This document shows positions 47,911-60,857 of a DNA stretch of 64,000 nt, one piece after another; position 1 is the first letter of the stretch, and the number at the start of each line of letters is the position of its first letter. The position numbers and the translations under genes were made by a program. Under the pieces are notes generated by a model. That model was not told where the DNA came from. It was given only the letters and a program-made list of their open reading frames with translations, and searched no databases. The DNA comes from Platerodrilus igneus. Its lineage: Eukaryota > Arthropoda > Insecta > Coleoptera > Lycidae. Location: contig JARFIW010001469.1 of assembly GCA_036346225.1 (NCBI GenBank), forward strand, positions 7,782,001-7,846,000, in the 5' to 3' direction.

Positions 47911-48090
47911 ACGAGGTTGATCGGTCAGGAAGGGGTCATTCTTGTTTCTTGTATCATCGCGATGTTTACGTTGTATTCGTGTAAAAATGCTAAAGTTCCG
48001 TGATTTTGTTCCATAGTCTGTTATCGTTTCAGGAAAGAAGTACCAGGTTTTTCGTATTTGGTTTGTATCCATTGCCGTTCATAGTGAGGC
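47911..48090 (-). pseudogene. Jockey-like ORF2 endonuclease start
   Basis: The minus strand near 48020-47935 reads LAFLHEYNVNIAMIQETRMT. IA(M/L)IQET++T is the metal-binding glutamate motif at the start of the apurinic-type endonuclease of jockey/I elements. The domain is then lost in the satellite. Confidence 0.7.
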
Positions 48091-48099
48091 GACGTCGAA

Positions 48100-49901
48100 G
48101 GTCGCGGCCATGTAGGAGCTTATTAGTTTCTGTACCCATTACAGAACTTTGTTGAATATGCAGCATGTGATCGTGGAGATGGTGTCGTTGGATGTGGTTA
48201 CGGTGCATTGGGATACTCGGACCGACCTTGAAGGTGATCCCTTGAGCGCCGTGATTTTGGACTTGGTGTCTTTTGAAGTTGCGACCTTGGGCCTAGAGCT
48301 CTTGGCTGGTGCTGTTTTTCGCACAGCTATCGTTGTGGCGGTTTGTAATTTGTCTTTGCCTTGTTCAGATACCGGTAGCTTTAGTGTTGTCGGGGTTCGG
48401 TGCCGTTATTTTTTCTTGCGTTTGCGGTTGAACTTGTGAGTCTTTTCGTCGTCTGAAGAGGTGATATCGTCGACTTGAGCGTTTGACCTTGGTGCCTTGT
48501 GAATGTTTTTCGTGACGATTCCATGACGTCCGCCTTTAGTAAACGTAAATCCTTATTCGTCGGTCCTTTGAGGGTTTGGTTTGTTGCGGCGCTGCTGTGT
48601 CGGCGTTGTATATTTTGTCTTCAGTAGCTTCAATGCTGGGAAGTTCTTTTAATTCGCCGACTGCGGACCGCTACAGTTTGCACATATTTGTTAGCGTTCT
48701 TGCATTCGGCGGCTAGATGTTATTTGTAATATTTTGCGCAGCGTGGCTTGAAACCGCAGTTTAGGCTGGAATGCCCAAATCTCTAACAGGAAAAGCACCG
48801 GGGTAATTCCGCCCTAGGTACTTTGACTAAGTTGTAGTGCAAGAAGCTGTTCAGAGTGCCGATATCGTTTGACTTTGAGCTGTTTTCCGTTGCACGAGGA
48901 ATGTCTTAATAAATGCTCGTTCTTTTTTTGTAGTTTCGTCACGTAGCTGATTTTGTAGCCTAGCTAGGTAATTTTTGTCTGGACTTTTTCTAGGTGATGT
49001 TCGAAGCAAGTCGCTTGATAACTACTCGCGTTGGGTTTTAAGCGTATATGTATGAAATTCAATGTTGTTGACCTTAATTAAAGCAGTTTTGTAGGAATCG
49101 AAACTGGGTGGTTTCGGTGGCAAATATGCGTGCTTCTTGTGCTGATGCTCTGATGTTGACGTTCTTTTGTAGATGGTTTTTCAGTGGTTTGGTGTGCTGG
49201 AGAAAGTTTGGAAATGTGTCGATGAATATTGATGGAATGCGACTGCTGGCAGTATTGAGAGGATGTTGCTATTTGCGCCCGTTGTCGGATGTTTCCATTT
49301 TAGAGGTGGAGGCAGCGTCGTTGACATAGATCTCTAGGTGATGCTGTCGGATTGGCGGTGGTAGGGGTTATGTTGACAGCATCATCTGTTGTGTCTTTGA
49401 CAGTTGGCTGCGTCTCGGGGTTAAGGTTCTTCGTTTTTGTCTTTTTTGATTCAGTCTCTGAAGCTGATCTGTCCCCCAGTCATTTACGGCTTGCAGCGAA
49501 TTGGTAATCCATTTCACCTTCGTCCGTAGTCGTTATGGTAGCTCTCTTAAGTCCCACAGGGTTCTTTAGTAGCTAGTTCACTCTTAATCTGTAGTCGGAC
49601 ATTTTGCTCTAAAAACAGTAGTGTTTAATTCTTGTGGCGCTGCATATATAAATATTCGCCTTGGTTTGTTTTAAAAAGTGCATTTAATTATTTAGGCTCA
49701 CACCAAGGTCGCGGCTTGTGAAGTACACCTCAGCAGCTTAAAGTTTTGCGTTACTCTGGTAACGCAGTTAGACGATGCAGAAATGATCCAAAATTTTCCA
49801 TCTTCATCGCTGATCCGGAACCGAATTGTAGCTCGTTTCCTCTCTAGTCGAAGTCTGGATTGTGGATGTCCCCAGGTTGAGATTTTAAGGTTAGGTTTCA
49901 A
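48100..49901 (-). pseudogene. Jockey-like ORF1 (Gag-like, CCHC) pseudogene
   Basis: On the minus strand, 49901-49698 is open (STWGHPQSRLRLERKR). Near 49600 a second start reads MSDYRLRVN, then DEGEMDYQFAASRK. VKVPRAELPRCFSC at about 48840-48790 precedes the zinc knuckles RFGHSSLNC and KPRCAKYYK, with AAEC after. The codon between CFSC and RFGH is TAG, and another stop follows YYK. LVKVPR.ELP..C..C.RFGHS..NC is the ORF1 signature of jockey-type elements. A basic, serine-rich C-terminal part follows. ORF1 would bind RNA; this copy has several stops. Confidence 0.75.
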
Positions 49902-50275
49902 AAAAATTTATTTTGAAAATTTTTTGTACAGAGGATAAAAATTAGGAAACTGCGCCACCTTATCAGGGAAAACGATAAAAAAACTCAATTTTACTTTCAT
50001 GAGATAATAATTAATCATTTATTAAATTAAAAAGTTAAATTAATAAAATAATACACGGGAGTTTTAAAATAAACCGTAATAACGTAAACTCAATATCTTT
50101 ACACCAAATATATCCTACGTAGAACCGTGGACAATCTACCTCGAGCTCGATTTCTTTATCAAATAAAAAAATGGATTCGTTTTGTTCTCACGTAATCGAT
50201 CCTTCCATAGTCCAACTTCCTTATAGAGCATTAATTTTTAGTGATTCTAGATGCCTCGTCGCTCTCTGCTGTTAG

Positions 50276-51076
50276 TGTGTTAAAAATATTTCGATTCTCT
50301 GCTCGCAGAGGATACCTATTTACATGTGTTTCTTTTGTCAATTCTGCTGCTGGGTGGAGTTCTAATCTGATGTTTAGGGCTCGCCCATCTAGTATATCTT
50401 CAGGTGTTTTCTTTCTTGTGTTTGGGTTACCGTCCAGCGGGTGTACGGTGCTTCGAAGGAGTTGGATATCGTAGTTGTCTATTTTGTTGTAGATGTTTGC
50501 GGTTGGTGCTTTGAAGTGTTCTTTTAATGTCGATTGCTGTAGGTTCTACGTTAGCGTCTCATTTCTACGAACCAGTGGGTTTCGGTCTTGTTTAGGAAGG
50601 CTTTCATTTTGGTTTCTTTGATATATGATGATGTGTGGGTATATCATGCCGCTGATGCATAGCTCAGGATTGGTCGTAAGTATCTCTTGTTTGTTTTGAG
50701 TCTTATGTCTGTGGATAGTTTCCTCTTGTGGTAGAGCATTCCGTGAAGGTAGCCTTCGGTCTTTGTGTCTTATTTCTTGTGTCAATGGCGTGTTTGTCGA
50801 GCGTGAGTCGTTTGTTTATGTGTCCTTCTAGATATATGAAGGAATAAGGTCAGTTGTTTACGTTCGATAGTCGGTGAATCATTGTTTCTTCGCTTTGTGA
50901 AGATTATAGTATCCGTTTTGCGAGAGTTTAGTTTTATCTTCTGCTGCTGGAACCAGCCAGGCAGTAGGCCGAGTTTGCGTTGCATCTTTCTAATTCAATG
51001 TTTTTGATTTCGTCTGTTGCTAGAAACAGTGTGTTGTCGGCGTACAGAGTGCTTCTGGTATGCATGGTAAGTCTTG
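50276..51076 (-). pseudogene. Jockey-like RT C-terminal fragment (truncated unit)
   Basis: Same coding remnant as 46190-46990, offset 4086 bp, with at least one codon change (SPTIERKQ here, SPTIESKQ there). Confidence 0.75.
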
Positions 51077-51144
51077 TTTGTGAGCTTTGAAGAGTGTCAG
51101 AGATAGACAGCCTTATTGTGGCACTCTGACACTAATGGGTGTCT

Positions 51145-51289
51145 AAACGGCTATGTGGTTTAGTTGGTCCACGTCTGACTATTAAACCTAAAGTCCTGGG
51201 TTCGGTTTCCGACACGGATTGCTTGAAAATGTTAGACGAGCATTTTCACAAAAATACGCTTTCGTTCGTATGGTAAAATGTAGGTAGCG

Positions 51290-51342
<53 letters not shown>

Positions 51343-51455
51343 TGTCACGCACGATAAAGATCCTTACCTTGTTTGGAATAGCACAGGTTCGGAAAAATTC
51401 AAAACTTCCTAAAAAAAATTTGCTTCCTGGACCATGTAGTACATTCGGGTGGAGG
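51145..51455 (+). mobile_element. tRNA-derived SINE in the duplicated unit
   Basis: Same insertion as 47059-47369, with the same flanks, so it was present before the unit was duplicated. The (GT)n length differs slightly. Confidence 0.85.
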
Positions 51456-51616
51456 TAATGGTTGTTTTTCAGACTTTAGGAAAGTGTTTAAAATTGTGGT
51501 TGTGGTGTTGATTGTAGTTGTGGTTATGGTTGTTGCTGTGAATGTGGCTCTGGCTGTGGCTGTAGTTGTGGTTGTGGTTATGGTTATGGTTGTGGTTGTT
51601 GTTGTTATGGTTATGG

Positions 51617-53481
51617 AAACTATAGTAGTTGGTTACTTTTGGCCTCCCCTCTTTAGAATTTCAAAAGATCGAGATTTGGTACGCGACTTGTTATAATGTT
51701 TAGTATCCCTTCAACCTTTTTAAAAGTCTCGAGTTTCAGCAGAATGCGTTGTAATTCTCAAGCCGTTTACCTTCAGAGACTAGGGTCATTCTATAGATAA
51801 ACAATGAAAATTTGAAATAACATTACAAATTTTGACAAAAATTAAATTTCCGGGTGTTCTTTTCTGAACTTTGGCTTTATATGGAAACTAATCTTGAAAA
51901 ATAAAAAGATTTCACCTTGAATAGATCTCTAATTTTTATTTGAGTAGTGCGCATTGCGTAACGTAAAAATGTTCATCCATATATGAGATGTTGAGAAAAT
52001 TCTAGAAAACGACACAAGATTTGAGATTTCTCTTGGGCTGGCCTCAGGTTGAGAATCCCATGTACCTAGAAGCTCCCGAAAATCTTACCCTAAATTTTTG
52101 CTTAATAAGGAAGTTGATATTCCACCAAGATGAGAATTATGAATAAATAGGATTGGGATTGTGCGCCAAAACCCCTGAAAATGCTTGACTTAGAGACAGG
52201 TTCAACTTCCATTAGATTCGTATTATGTAGTATATTCTAAATTTTTTTACGTAATAACCGTGAATTTGTAATCATTGAAACATTAATGCTCTGTATTATT
52301 TATTTTATTCAAAGTTTTGTTTTTTTCTGGCTAGGGGATGCTTACACGTCAAAGAAATTATATTTATACAGAAATAAAAACTGTTACAATACTACTTCAA
52401 AGTTATATGAATTTGATGCCTTCATATCGTCAACGTTATCACTTTCGCTAAGTGAAAACTTCACTCACTTGTGTCTAATGGATTGGTAATATTTCAGGCG
52501 AAGTTCTATGGTACTTTACTGACACGCCATCCATTTTGACTTTATTATTTAAATTGAATACTGTAACATGCTATTGTATGTACAAACTTTGTTGTGAATT
52601 TCTTTACTAAATTATAACAGATGCATTCTGCAATTATTATGTAGAAAGTGTTTTCATTTAATGATAAATTATGTTGAATATAACACATAGACAAAGATAC
52701 CCAGTTAAAAAAACACATTTTTTATATCGGTTTGGTCCATTGATTATTTGCATTTAAAAACATGTTTAATTATTGCTAGTACTCAAAAATTCTATCTATC
52801 AGTAAGTATTTTTAAAGCACGAAGTCTCTAACGACAGTTTGCATATATATAACGAAATTTTTTTCAAAAATTTTCACTGTTTTAAACACGAATGATAGTT
52901 GAGCTGTATTCTTCCTTATGGTGCGATGGGCATCACGGGGCCGTCCTTTCCCGCGACTGAAGGCAGGGGAAAGCGATTTCTTCCAGCTAGATTCGGAATC
53001 TATTCTTGCATTAACGAGAATGCTGGGGTGGATCTATACTCAAAAATACTTCATACAAAGCAGAAAACTGCTAAAGTACCTAGGCGCCACTGAACCTAAT
53101 TTAGACAATTTAGAACCCTTATTTGTAACTTTTGTATTTAATAATATTCGATGTTTGGATTTCGTAAAAAAGTGCTCCAAGATCACGACCTATAGTAAAT
53201 AAACGTAAATTATGAATAAATATAGTGACGAAGGGAACACGATTTGTTTGTCATAACAAAGCACTAAAGCACTAAAAATTCTTTTATGTATCACCATTAA
53301 AAAGATTGCTCTTTGGTTAAAGTTTAATATATTTCGAATTATATAGCATTCTTTTTGTCTTTTGAATTATTTCTACAAATTACAGAAAGAGTTCAAATTA
53401 AATAATTAAAATGTTCGTACTTAAAACTTCATTATAATTCTCAGTTTTTATAATTGGTTAGATTTTAAGGTATATTCACTA
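51617..53481. other. Unassigned AT-rich stretch
   Basis: No motif recognised. The overlapping open frames at 52899-53202 have no family resemblance. Confidence 0.45.
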
Positions 53482-53562
53482 TTCATCATCAATAGGTCTT
53501 TAGTCCTGGAATTGGTTAGACGCGCACCTGAAATTTGCACAGTCTGCATATATCTCTCCATT
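53482..53562 (-). pseudogene. LINE family B 3' end fragment, inverted
   Basis: The reverse complement gives CAGACTGTGCAAATTTCAGG, CGCGTCTAACCAATTCCAGG and ACTAAAGACCTATTGATGAT, the last codons and 3' tail of family B (compare 2056-2150 and 63690-63710). Confidence 0.75.
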
Positions 53563-54720
53563 CCGAACAGACCTTGACGGCGTTCTAAATACTAGAACAG
53601 GTAGAATGGCTTGCGCGTTCCAATGAGCTAAAGAGCCGAACTATAGGTTTAACCAAATTAGTGGGATCTTTAGTGAGGAACCAGACTAAGACAGGTCCCC
53701 GAAAGAGGGCAGCAACTTTTTCGCTACGTAGAGCAGCAGAGACCATAGGGTTCGGTATGACACACTACTGTGGTGTGGGAGGCAACGGGAAACCACCACA
53801 TTACCTCTCAAGTACATTGCGCACAGAAAGTGTTAAACATGATGGCATGCTCTGGGGTAAAAAATTCCGGAGGTAAAATAGTCCCCAAATGTCAGAAGTA
53901 TGAAACAAGTAGGTAAGCTAGAGAACCTGAAAATCGAAATGGATAGGTTAGCACTAGACATAGTAGGAATTAGCGAAATCCGCTGACCAGAGGCGGGGGA
54001 TTTTAGTAGTGGAGACTTCAGGGTAATTCATACAAGAAAAAAATAGGACGACGTGAGAAAACTACTTACAAAAGAACGAAAGAGTACTCATGGTTAGATT
54101 TGAAAAAAAAACAGTAAATACAGTAATAATACAAATATTCATGCCCACCTCTAGCCACAGTGAGGAAGAGGTAAAAGAGATCTACAGAGATATCGAAGGC
54201 ATACTAAGGTACGTAAAAGGACTTGCAAATTTAATAATTACGGGGGATTTTAATGCAGTGGTAAATGAGGGTGGGGAAGGTGCGATAGTCGGTTTATTTG
54301 GTTTAGGCGCGAGAAATGACAGAAGAAATAGGTTGGTAGAATTTTGCAACAAGAACAATTTAACCATCACAAATACATTATTTCAACATCATGCTAGAAG
54401 ATGATACACCTGGAAGATTCCAGGAGATATAGGAAGATATCGAATAGATTACATTATTGTTAGACAACGGTTTAGAAATCAAATAAAAGACTGTAGAAGC
54501 TACTCGGAAGCAGATATGGACACTGACCACAACATCGTAATTCTGAAGGCCGCATTTAAATTTAAAAATCTGTAAAAGAGGAGCGGAAAAAGGCACTTTG
54601 ACTTTTAGAAGCTAAAAGATAAAGATATTCACGAAGGATTTAAAAAAAAAGTCAAATGAATTGCTGAAAGATATCGGGAAAATTTCTGATACTAACGTTA
54701 CAACGTTATTACTTCAATAA
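53563..54720 (+). pseudogene. LINE family B 5' part: leader and endonuclease
   Basis: The leader text CTATAGGTTTAACCAAATTA and GGGAGGCAACGGGAAACCAC recurs near 60702 and 61131. The endonuclease follows with MDRLALDIVGISEIR near 53939, RVIHT, then VIIQIFMPTSSHSEEEV near 54126. Next come NLIITGDFNAVVNE near 54229, then RYRIDYIIV and the C-terminal catalytic block TDHNIVIL near 54525. This is an apurinic-type nuclease that would nick DNA to prime reverse transcription. A few stops break the frame, and the text ends near 54720 before any RT. Confidence 0.85.
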
Positions 54721-55211
54721 ACATTAAAATATTAAAATGTGGATTTTATATTCATTATACAAAAAAACTTATTCATCATCTAACATATAACGACACTGTC
54801 ATGAATTCTTAAGGAATTTTGCATGCAAAATGGCAAAGTTAGTCAACAAATATTTGTGAGACAAAAATAACGACTAGTAGCTACCTATATTAACTGTACA
54901 AGGACTATCAAAACTTCGCTGACAATTTTTAAAATGAAACAGCAGTTCACCAAATTATTGCATTAAGGTGACGCTTCACGTAGCTGTACTGTTTACAAGG
55001 AAACGCATTTTGTTATTGACTTATTCAATATGTAAGAACTCGAACATATCCATAAACAAAAGTCAGCTACATAATACTTTCCTATAACATTTACTAACTT
55101 TAACAAACGGCTAACGAGGCAACAATTTTTAAATTTTAAATCAATACCTTTAAGATTTGTCAAAAAGAAAACCTAATACTCCCTGTTTGTTTGTTGTGGT
55201 TTGTTTGGCAT
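54721..55211. other. AT-rich stretch
   Basis: No feature recognised between the truncated LINE and the hairpin. Confidence 0.45.
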
Positions 55212-55371
55212 TTTTCTTAATCTTCTTTAGGAAATAAACCACTCATAGTTTTTAAAATCATAGTTATTTACGTTTTTGACAACGATCCTAGGTCATGGAT
55301 CGAAACGTAAATAACCATGATTTTAAAAACTATGAGTGGTTTATTTTCCAAAGAAGGTTAAGAAAAAAGAA
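55212..55371. repeat. Near-perfect 160-bp hairpin
   Basis: The left arm (TTTTTCTTAATCTTCTTTAG ... AACGATCC) pairs with the right arm (GGATCGAAACGTAAATAACC ... GGTTAAGAAAAA) around an 8-bp centre. The arms are about 77 and 73 bp, with one short gap and a few mismatches. It may be a small foldback element. Confidence 0.9.
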
Positions 55372-55524
55372 AATCTAATGTTATTACTGAAAGACAACAT
55401 TGTAAAAATAGTAACAGTTTCGCTCTATAACAGGGGTGTTGGATGTACTGCATAATTTCAAATATTGCAATTCTTAATTTTTATGATTGAAACGTTATCT
55501 TGCCCCTCACTTTGTGGGCGCAAG

Positions 55525-57448
55525 TAAAACTCTCTTAAAGGATGTTCATTTTTTCTTACAAAAGTCGCGCAGAAGATGTTGTTTTATCCGTATTGACACA
55601 ATTGACTTTTGAAGACTTCCGCACTAGCTCTGAACTCTATCTTCAGCGGTTTAGCGAGACTATCAGGGGGGGTCGTTAATTGAATACGGATGTGTAGGGT
55701 GCCACTGTATTTAGATAATGTGTAAAACAAGAAATATCGCTAAGAAAAATACAGGAACCTTAACGAGTATATTCTGTTGTCGAAATACAAGATTTTGTAT
55801 TTTTAGATGGTACTACATTTATTCTGAAATAAAATAAAATACATAAAATAATATTAGAGACAGCAATTTGCGCCTTAAAATAAAATCAAATAAACCAGAC
55901 AGGTTTTATACATCTATGATTTCTTTATTTTGTGTTATAGTGCATGGACACTCTACTTATTAAATTTTATGCACATCTGGTTTATATGTAATTCAGTGGA
56001 TCCGGTATTAGGCATGGACGAAAGAAATACTTTTGCTTAAAAAGCTTCCATGAATGTAATTAACCTTGTTTAAATTTATAAAGAAATTAAGACTGCTAAG
56101 TAAGTATACATATATTACCTGAAAATTATATCTGAATTATTTTGACAGATAATTATTGTTGTTTGTGAATATTCAATAATTTTTATATCTATTGTTAATC
56201 TTGGGCGATTTAAATAAACTAGCAAAAGCCTCTAAAGCAACTAGGCACTATAAATGTCATTAACATGATTAAGAGATTTTTTTAATGGAACCTTTTCAGT
56301 ACTGAGAAAATGATTTACATATAGTAAAAATAGGTTGGTAATAAGATCTTTCAAATTAGTAAAGTTAACTTGGTAAATAGTTATCGTGCATAAACAAGTG
56401 CATGATTGTATTATTCGTGATTCAAATTCATAAAACTTTTGTTACATAGACAATTTTATAAAGCATAAATTTTGATAAAAAGGAACGTTTGAAAATTTAA
56501 ATTTATAATTAAACAGTATCACAAAGATGTTAAGCTCCATGGGTTCAAACTACCAAGGTTAGATTTATACATGACGTTATACGTCAAACAGATGATTGCT
56601 GCACAAATGGATATCACTTACCACGTTGACCTCAGGTTTGGCGGCTTGCACCATTTAACAAACAAGTTCAAACCACACGTGGACTTTCAGCATTTGACAA
56701 ACACGTAAAAAAACAGTTGCCTGCCTCATCGTTATTACAAAGCCTCTTATAATTAACTTCCTACAACCATTTGTCAGCTCTAACCATTGCTTCTCAATTA
56801 TAACAAAATTTCCATGTTGAAATTTAAGGAACGCATATATCTTAGACGCAATAAACATTGAACAACCTAACTCGACTATTTCTGCTTCAGTAATTAAACG
56901 TTATATCTTCCGTATTTTAGTGTTGCTTTAATTAATTTTTTTATACATCAGTTCTTTCGTAAGTTAGGTTTAGTGTTATTTTTGCACATCAGTTCTTTGT
57001 ACGTTAGTTCTAGTGTTGCGCATGATGTGTTTCAAACAATTGGATCGATGCATTTATGGGAACTGAATTGCGACTTGCAAGTCAGCCTTAGATATGAACT
57101 TTATCATATTGACGTTGCAAGGATCAAAAACCGACTGGTCGACTCGTCGACAACAGCCTTAGCAAGCAGGCGCGCGCAAACACGCTATCGTTATCGCCTT
57201 GGAGATACGTTGTAGAAATTTTACAATACAGACCGTACATTTATAACTATGCGCTTTATTTACTATATGATTAAAATTAAAGAAGAACAATAATTGGGGT
57301 GTTCCGAAATTATGATACTTTGGTTTTAATTCTGTATTAATTGATGAAGTATGATTTATATTAAACTATAAGAGCAAATCCAAAAATTTTATAACACAAT
57401 ACATAATTGTTATGCGTTAATTTAGCAAAGGAAAAACGAACTGGTACA
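55525..57448 (-). repeat. Old gypsy-type solo LTR
   Basis: Minus-strand copy of the LTR family. From TGTACCAGTTCG at 57448 inward it matches 11016-11653; from about 56820 it matches 13258-14557. It ends AGTTTTA, where the final CA has mutated. GCGCCCACAAAGTGAGGGGC just outside resembles a tRNA-Lys-primed site. The GTGGCACCC block is present. No internal coding region follows. Many substitutions show that it is older than the 12-19 kb pair. Confidence 0.75.
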
Positions 57449-60400
57449 ACTCTGTAGCTATGGTTGATAAGAATCTCCACCAAGTCTCATTTTAACCTGT
57501 TAAAACAATTTGGCTGTTCATTATCCGATCAAGACATATCACGCATGATCACAGCGTTATTAAAAACGACACCTGGAAATATATAATGAAAACGTCTTCA
57601 CGCCTGGAATGTAGGCAGTACAGCGACCAATCTCGTGTGATATGGGTTGCATATACTAAGATATCGACCAAATGATTATTTATTTAGCTGTACGGTGTCG
57701 TACAGTACAGTATTTTGAACGCATCCATTAAAGCTATTTCTTCAGTGCATAACTGCTCCAGATTTATACATTTCGAGGGGTTGAACTACGTGGTGCGAAT
57801 TCAAACGTGAACTAAGTGTAATAATGTCTAGTGTTAAGGTACAGGTGCGGTTTTTATAATTTACTGTATAAATTATTGGTATCTTGTATAATTTATTGTA
57901 ATTTATTTTGTGATTTAATAAGCAATTTTACCCTTAATATATTTATTTGTCGAACTTGTCAAAAATTAATTTATAACCTTGATTCTGTTGTTGGAATACG
58001 TGTTTTAAAATTGTCTTCCAAATTGTGATTTTCTATTATTCGGAATTTAATTGTTTATTTGTGTTCTACCATTCACTGTTCAAAATATTTATGTACCATT
58101 TATTGAAACTTCCAAGTTTAATTTGTGCACACCAGATTTATTGTCAACTTTGTTTTTTTTTATTGTTCCAAATCAACTTCCAAGAGCATAAATTGAACTT
58201 CATATCTTGTGATTTTAGTAATGACTTTTTTTGCTTGTGTATTTTATTTATGAACATTAAGCAAAAGAATTTTGATTTAGACATCTTTTTGGTTTAGCCT
58301 AAATACGTTATAAAATCTTAGACTTAGGTTATAATGGAACTAACTGTATTTGTTATTATAGGTAATTTATTCGATTCCCTTGTGAAGGAGGGAAATCGAC
58401 AGTCTTCCGGCTAAGCTACGGGTCAATTCCTCGGGTATAGCTTGTGAGGAGTGGTTGTGGGTTTCACAACAAAATCATTGTCTACTTAACTGACTCTTAA
58501 GTACAAAATAGGGGTGTAAAAGGGGTGCCACCAAGTCCTTGAATTATTAAAGCATGGATTACTCTAAGAGAGAAGTTGGAAATACTCAGGGGGAAAAATC
58601 GCTTTTACTGCAAACATGCAGGATCTGAAAAAGAACAATGTTACTATAATAACGAAGGACGCAAGAGATACACTCTTACTACCTTATACAATGAAGAAAA
58701 AGAGTAGTTATTAATACCAAAAATTTAAGTATAAATAGCAAAAGTAATTTTAGATATTAAACTTCGTAAAACCGCTGTTTGGTACCTCTTCATTGAGTCA
58801 CAGCTAATAACCTATTTTTTTATAAAAGGGTATATTTTCGTATACCTATTAACTCATTTCTCTCTACCTTTGGACGCATTTGTCCAAAATAAAACAGTTC
58901 GATTAAATCATATGATGGTTCTTTAATTAAACTTATCTTTTTTGTGGTAAAAAAGTTAGATACAAAAATGTACATCAAAACGTGGTCTAATCTTTTAGAC
59001 TGGAATATTTAAATATGAGAATTATGATTATCTCTACTATGAATCAAAATGTTAATAATAGACTAAGTATGACCGTAAAAATAATAAATCAAAATGCACA
59101 GTTCTGTTTACCTTGGTTTACAAACATGTGGTATATTTTCAAAGCTAAATAGAATTCGTTCTCATAATTACTTTATATGTCACTGAATTTGAAAGAAATA
59201 ATTTTCAGGATTAAATAAGGAAATTCATAATTTTAATTATTTGCAACTATAAGTGATAATTTTTATTATACTGATATGTAAACAATAAAATTTTCATCAT
59301 TACTTTGTAAAACAAAAGTCGTAAAACGCTATCATGTTGGTTTCAAATATTCCCTTGCTTGTCAAGTTATTCTGAACAGCTGTTGTCATGTCAAGTTCTT
59401 AGATTAACGCTTACCTTGGCAACTCGTTGTACATTGCAACTCTGTAACAACTATACTTTGTCGAAACCAGACGTGCTAGCATGAGGCTGATGGACAAACA
59501 AGTGACGTCAGCGAACTTCCCACATCTGCTTATTATGAAGGCGTAAATTTGAACTTCTTTGAACTAACGATAAATTAAAATCTTAACAGCGTATTATACT
59601 GGACCATTACAGGGAACCATTTCTACGAACTTGCTGTGCAATCCATCAAAGTAGATCGAAGCATCAAATAAATCCATGGAATGAACTATTTGAATAAAAG
59701 TGGTCGAACAAGCCACCCAATGTACATCATTTTCGACTTTCCTTTAACTTATGTTAAAGCTAGATTATTTAACGGTAAATTGAGTAATTAAAACAAGACA
59801 TCTGTACTTATAAATTCTCAAGCTTATCAACGGTGAATTTGCAGAATTAATATTTATTACTTTTGACTTAATGAAATTAAAGCTTGATAATTTACTGAGA
59901 TTAAAAATCATAAAACCAGTGAGATTAAAAATTGGTAAATCAGTGAGATTAAAATTGGCAAACTAGTGAGCGTTATAATAAAATCATTTAGTCTACAAGA
60001 ATTATGATTTAATTTCTTACCATTATCAGAAACAGAACAAAAGTCAAGTGCTTTCAGCACCTGATTTCATTGCCACGTCTATGGCGATTCGCAAGTCGCT
60101 AGCTCGAACCATATTCTAAGCCATAGTGAGTGTCACCGAAGTAAATGTTCGAGCTCGACTGAACCTTCGTTTGCCGGGATGCGCACAATAACAAAAATCG
60201 CTTGACATTTGAAGTGCTATTCAAATGTCCAACGTTTACGAACAGAACCTATACTATTATTATTTAATTAATATACGCCTCGTGATTGGGCTATACGGTA
60301 CTGATCTGAACATTTATTAACATTGCAAAATTATTTGTTTATTTTAATAAACATTGCAGTGTATTTTTAAATTAAACTTAAAGAATTTTATAAGCGTCAA

Positions 60401-60640
60401 AAAAAATTGTTACAGGGTCTCGTATTAATTATTGATTACTGAGTCACTGTTATTTAGGTAATTGTTTATTAGTTTTAGTTCGTAACAAAAACTATTTGTT
60501 TGTGTGTATATATAGCGAAGTCGTTGCATAATAGAATTTAATACCACTAATTTATGTCGCAAAGAATGGTTTCATTGCATCCGTGTATGGTGGCTTGTGA
60601 TAGGGAAACCATGTTTATTATTAATTTTTGTTACAATGAG
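57449..60640. other. AT-rich stretch, no gene recognised
   Basis: The open frames at 57831-58297 are AT-driven, with no motif. A moderately GC-richer patch at 60050-60190 has no recognised family. A small tandem repeat lies at 59893-59970. Confidence 0.45.
59893..59970 (+). repeat. Short tandem repeat, ~24-bp units
   Basis: A(C/G)TGAGATTAAAA starts at 59893, 59918 and 59942, and AGTGAG again at 59965. Confidence 0.8.
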
Positions 60641-60857
60641 ATGCATTCTGAACGAACCTGCACATTGAAGAAGTTCTAAAATACCAGAGCTAAAGAGCCA
60701 AACTATAGGTTTAACCAAATTAGCGTAGTTTCTAGTGAAGAACCAGACTAAGACAGGTTCCCGAAGGAGGGAAGCAGCTTTTTCGGTACTTAAGAGTGGC
60801 AGAGACTTTGGGGATAGGTATGACACTCTACGACATACTACTGCGATGTGAAAGGCA

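Larger units (their letters stand above)
45786..49871 (-). mobile_element. Jockey-like LINE unit, 4086 bp, long copy
   Basis: Read on the minus strand, the unit runs from GGGGACATCCACAATCC at its 5' side, through ORF1, the start of the endonuclease, a GGTTGT-type satellite and an inserted SINE, to the RT C-terminal part and a 3' end with CTCAACCTGG. The next unit (49872-51616) abuts it head to tail. The endonuclease body and the RT palm are missing, so it cannot move by itself. Confidence 0.7.
49872..51616 (-). mobile_element. Jockey-like LINE unit, truncated second copy
   Basis: Matches 45786-47530 at a constant offset of 4086 bp with few changes, among them 1-bp differences at T runs (near 50334, 51004 and 51246). 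It ends at 51616 within the start of the satellite. Confidence 0.85.

Noticed and set aside
47383..48072. Long minus-strand frame rich in Gln-Pro and Asn-His, and long plus-strand Val/Gly-Cys/Trp-Leu frames
   Set aside because: All follow from the GGTTGT-type satellite, which lacks stops in several frames. Only the piece before it on the minus strand is a real LINE remnant.
57831..58297. Two adjoining plus-strand frames rich in Phe, Leu and Cys
   Set aside because: The composition follows from T-rich DNA; no signal peptide or membrane-protein family is recognisable.
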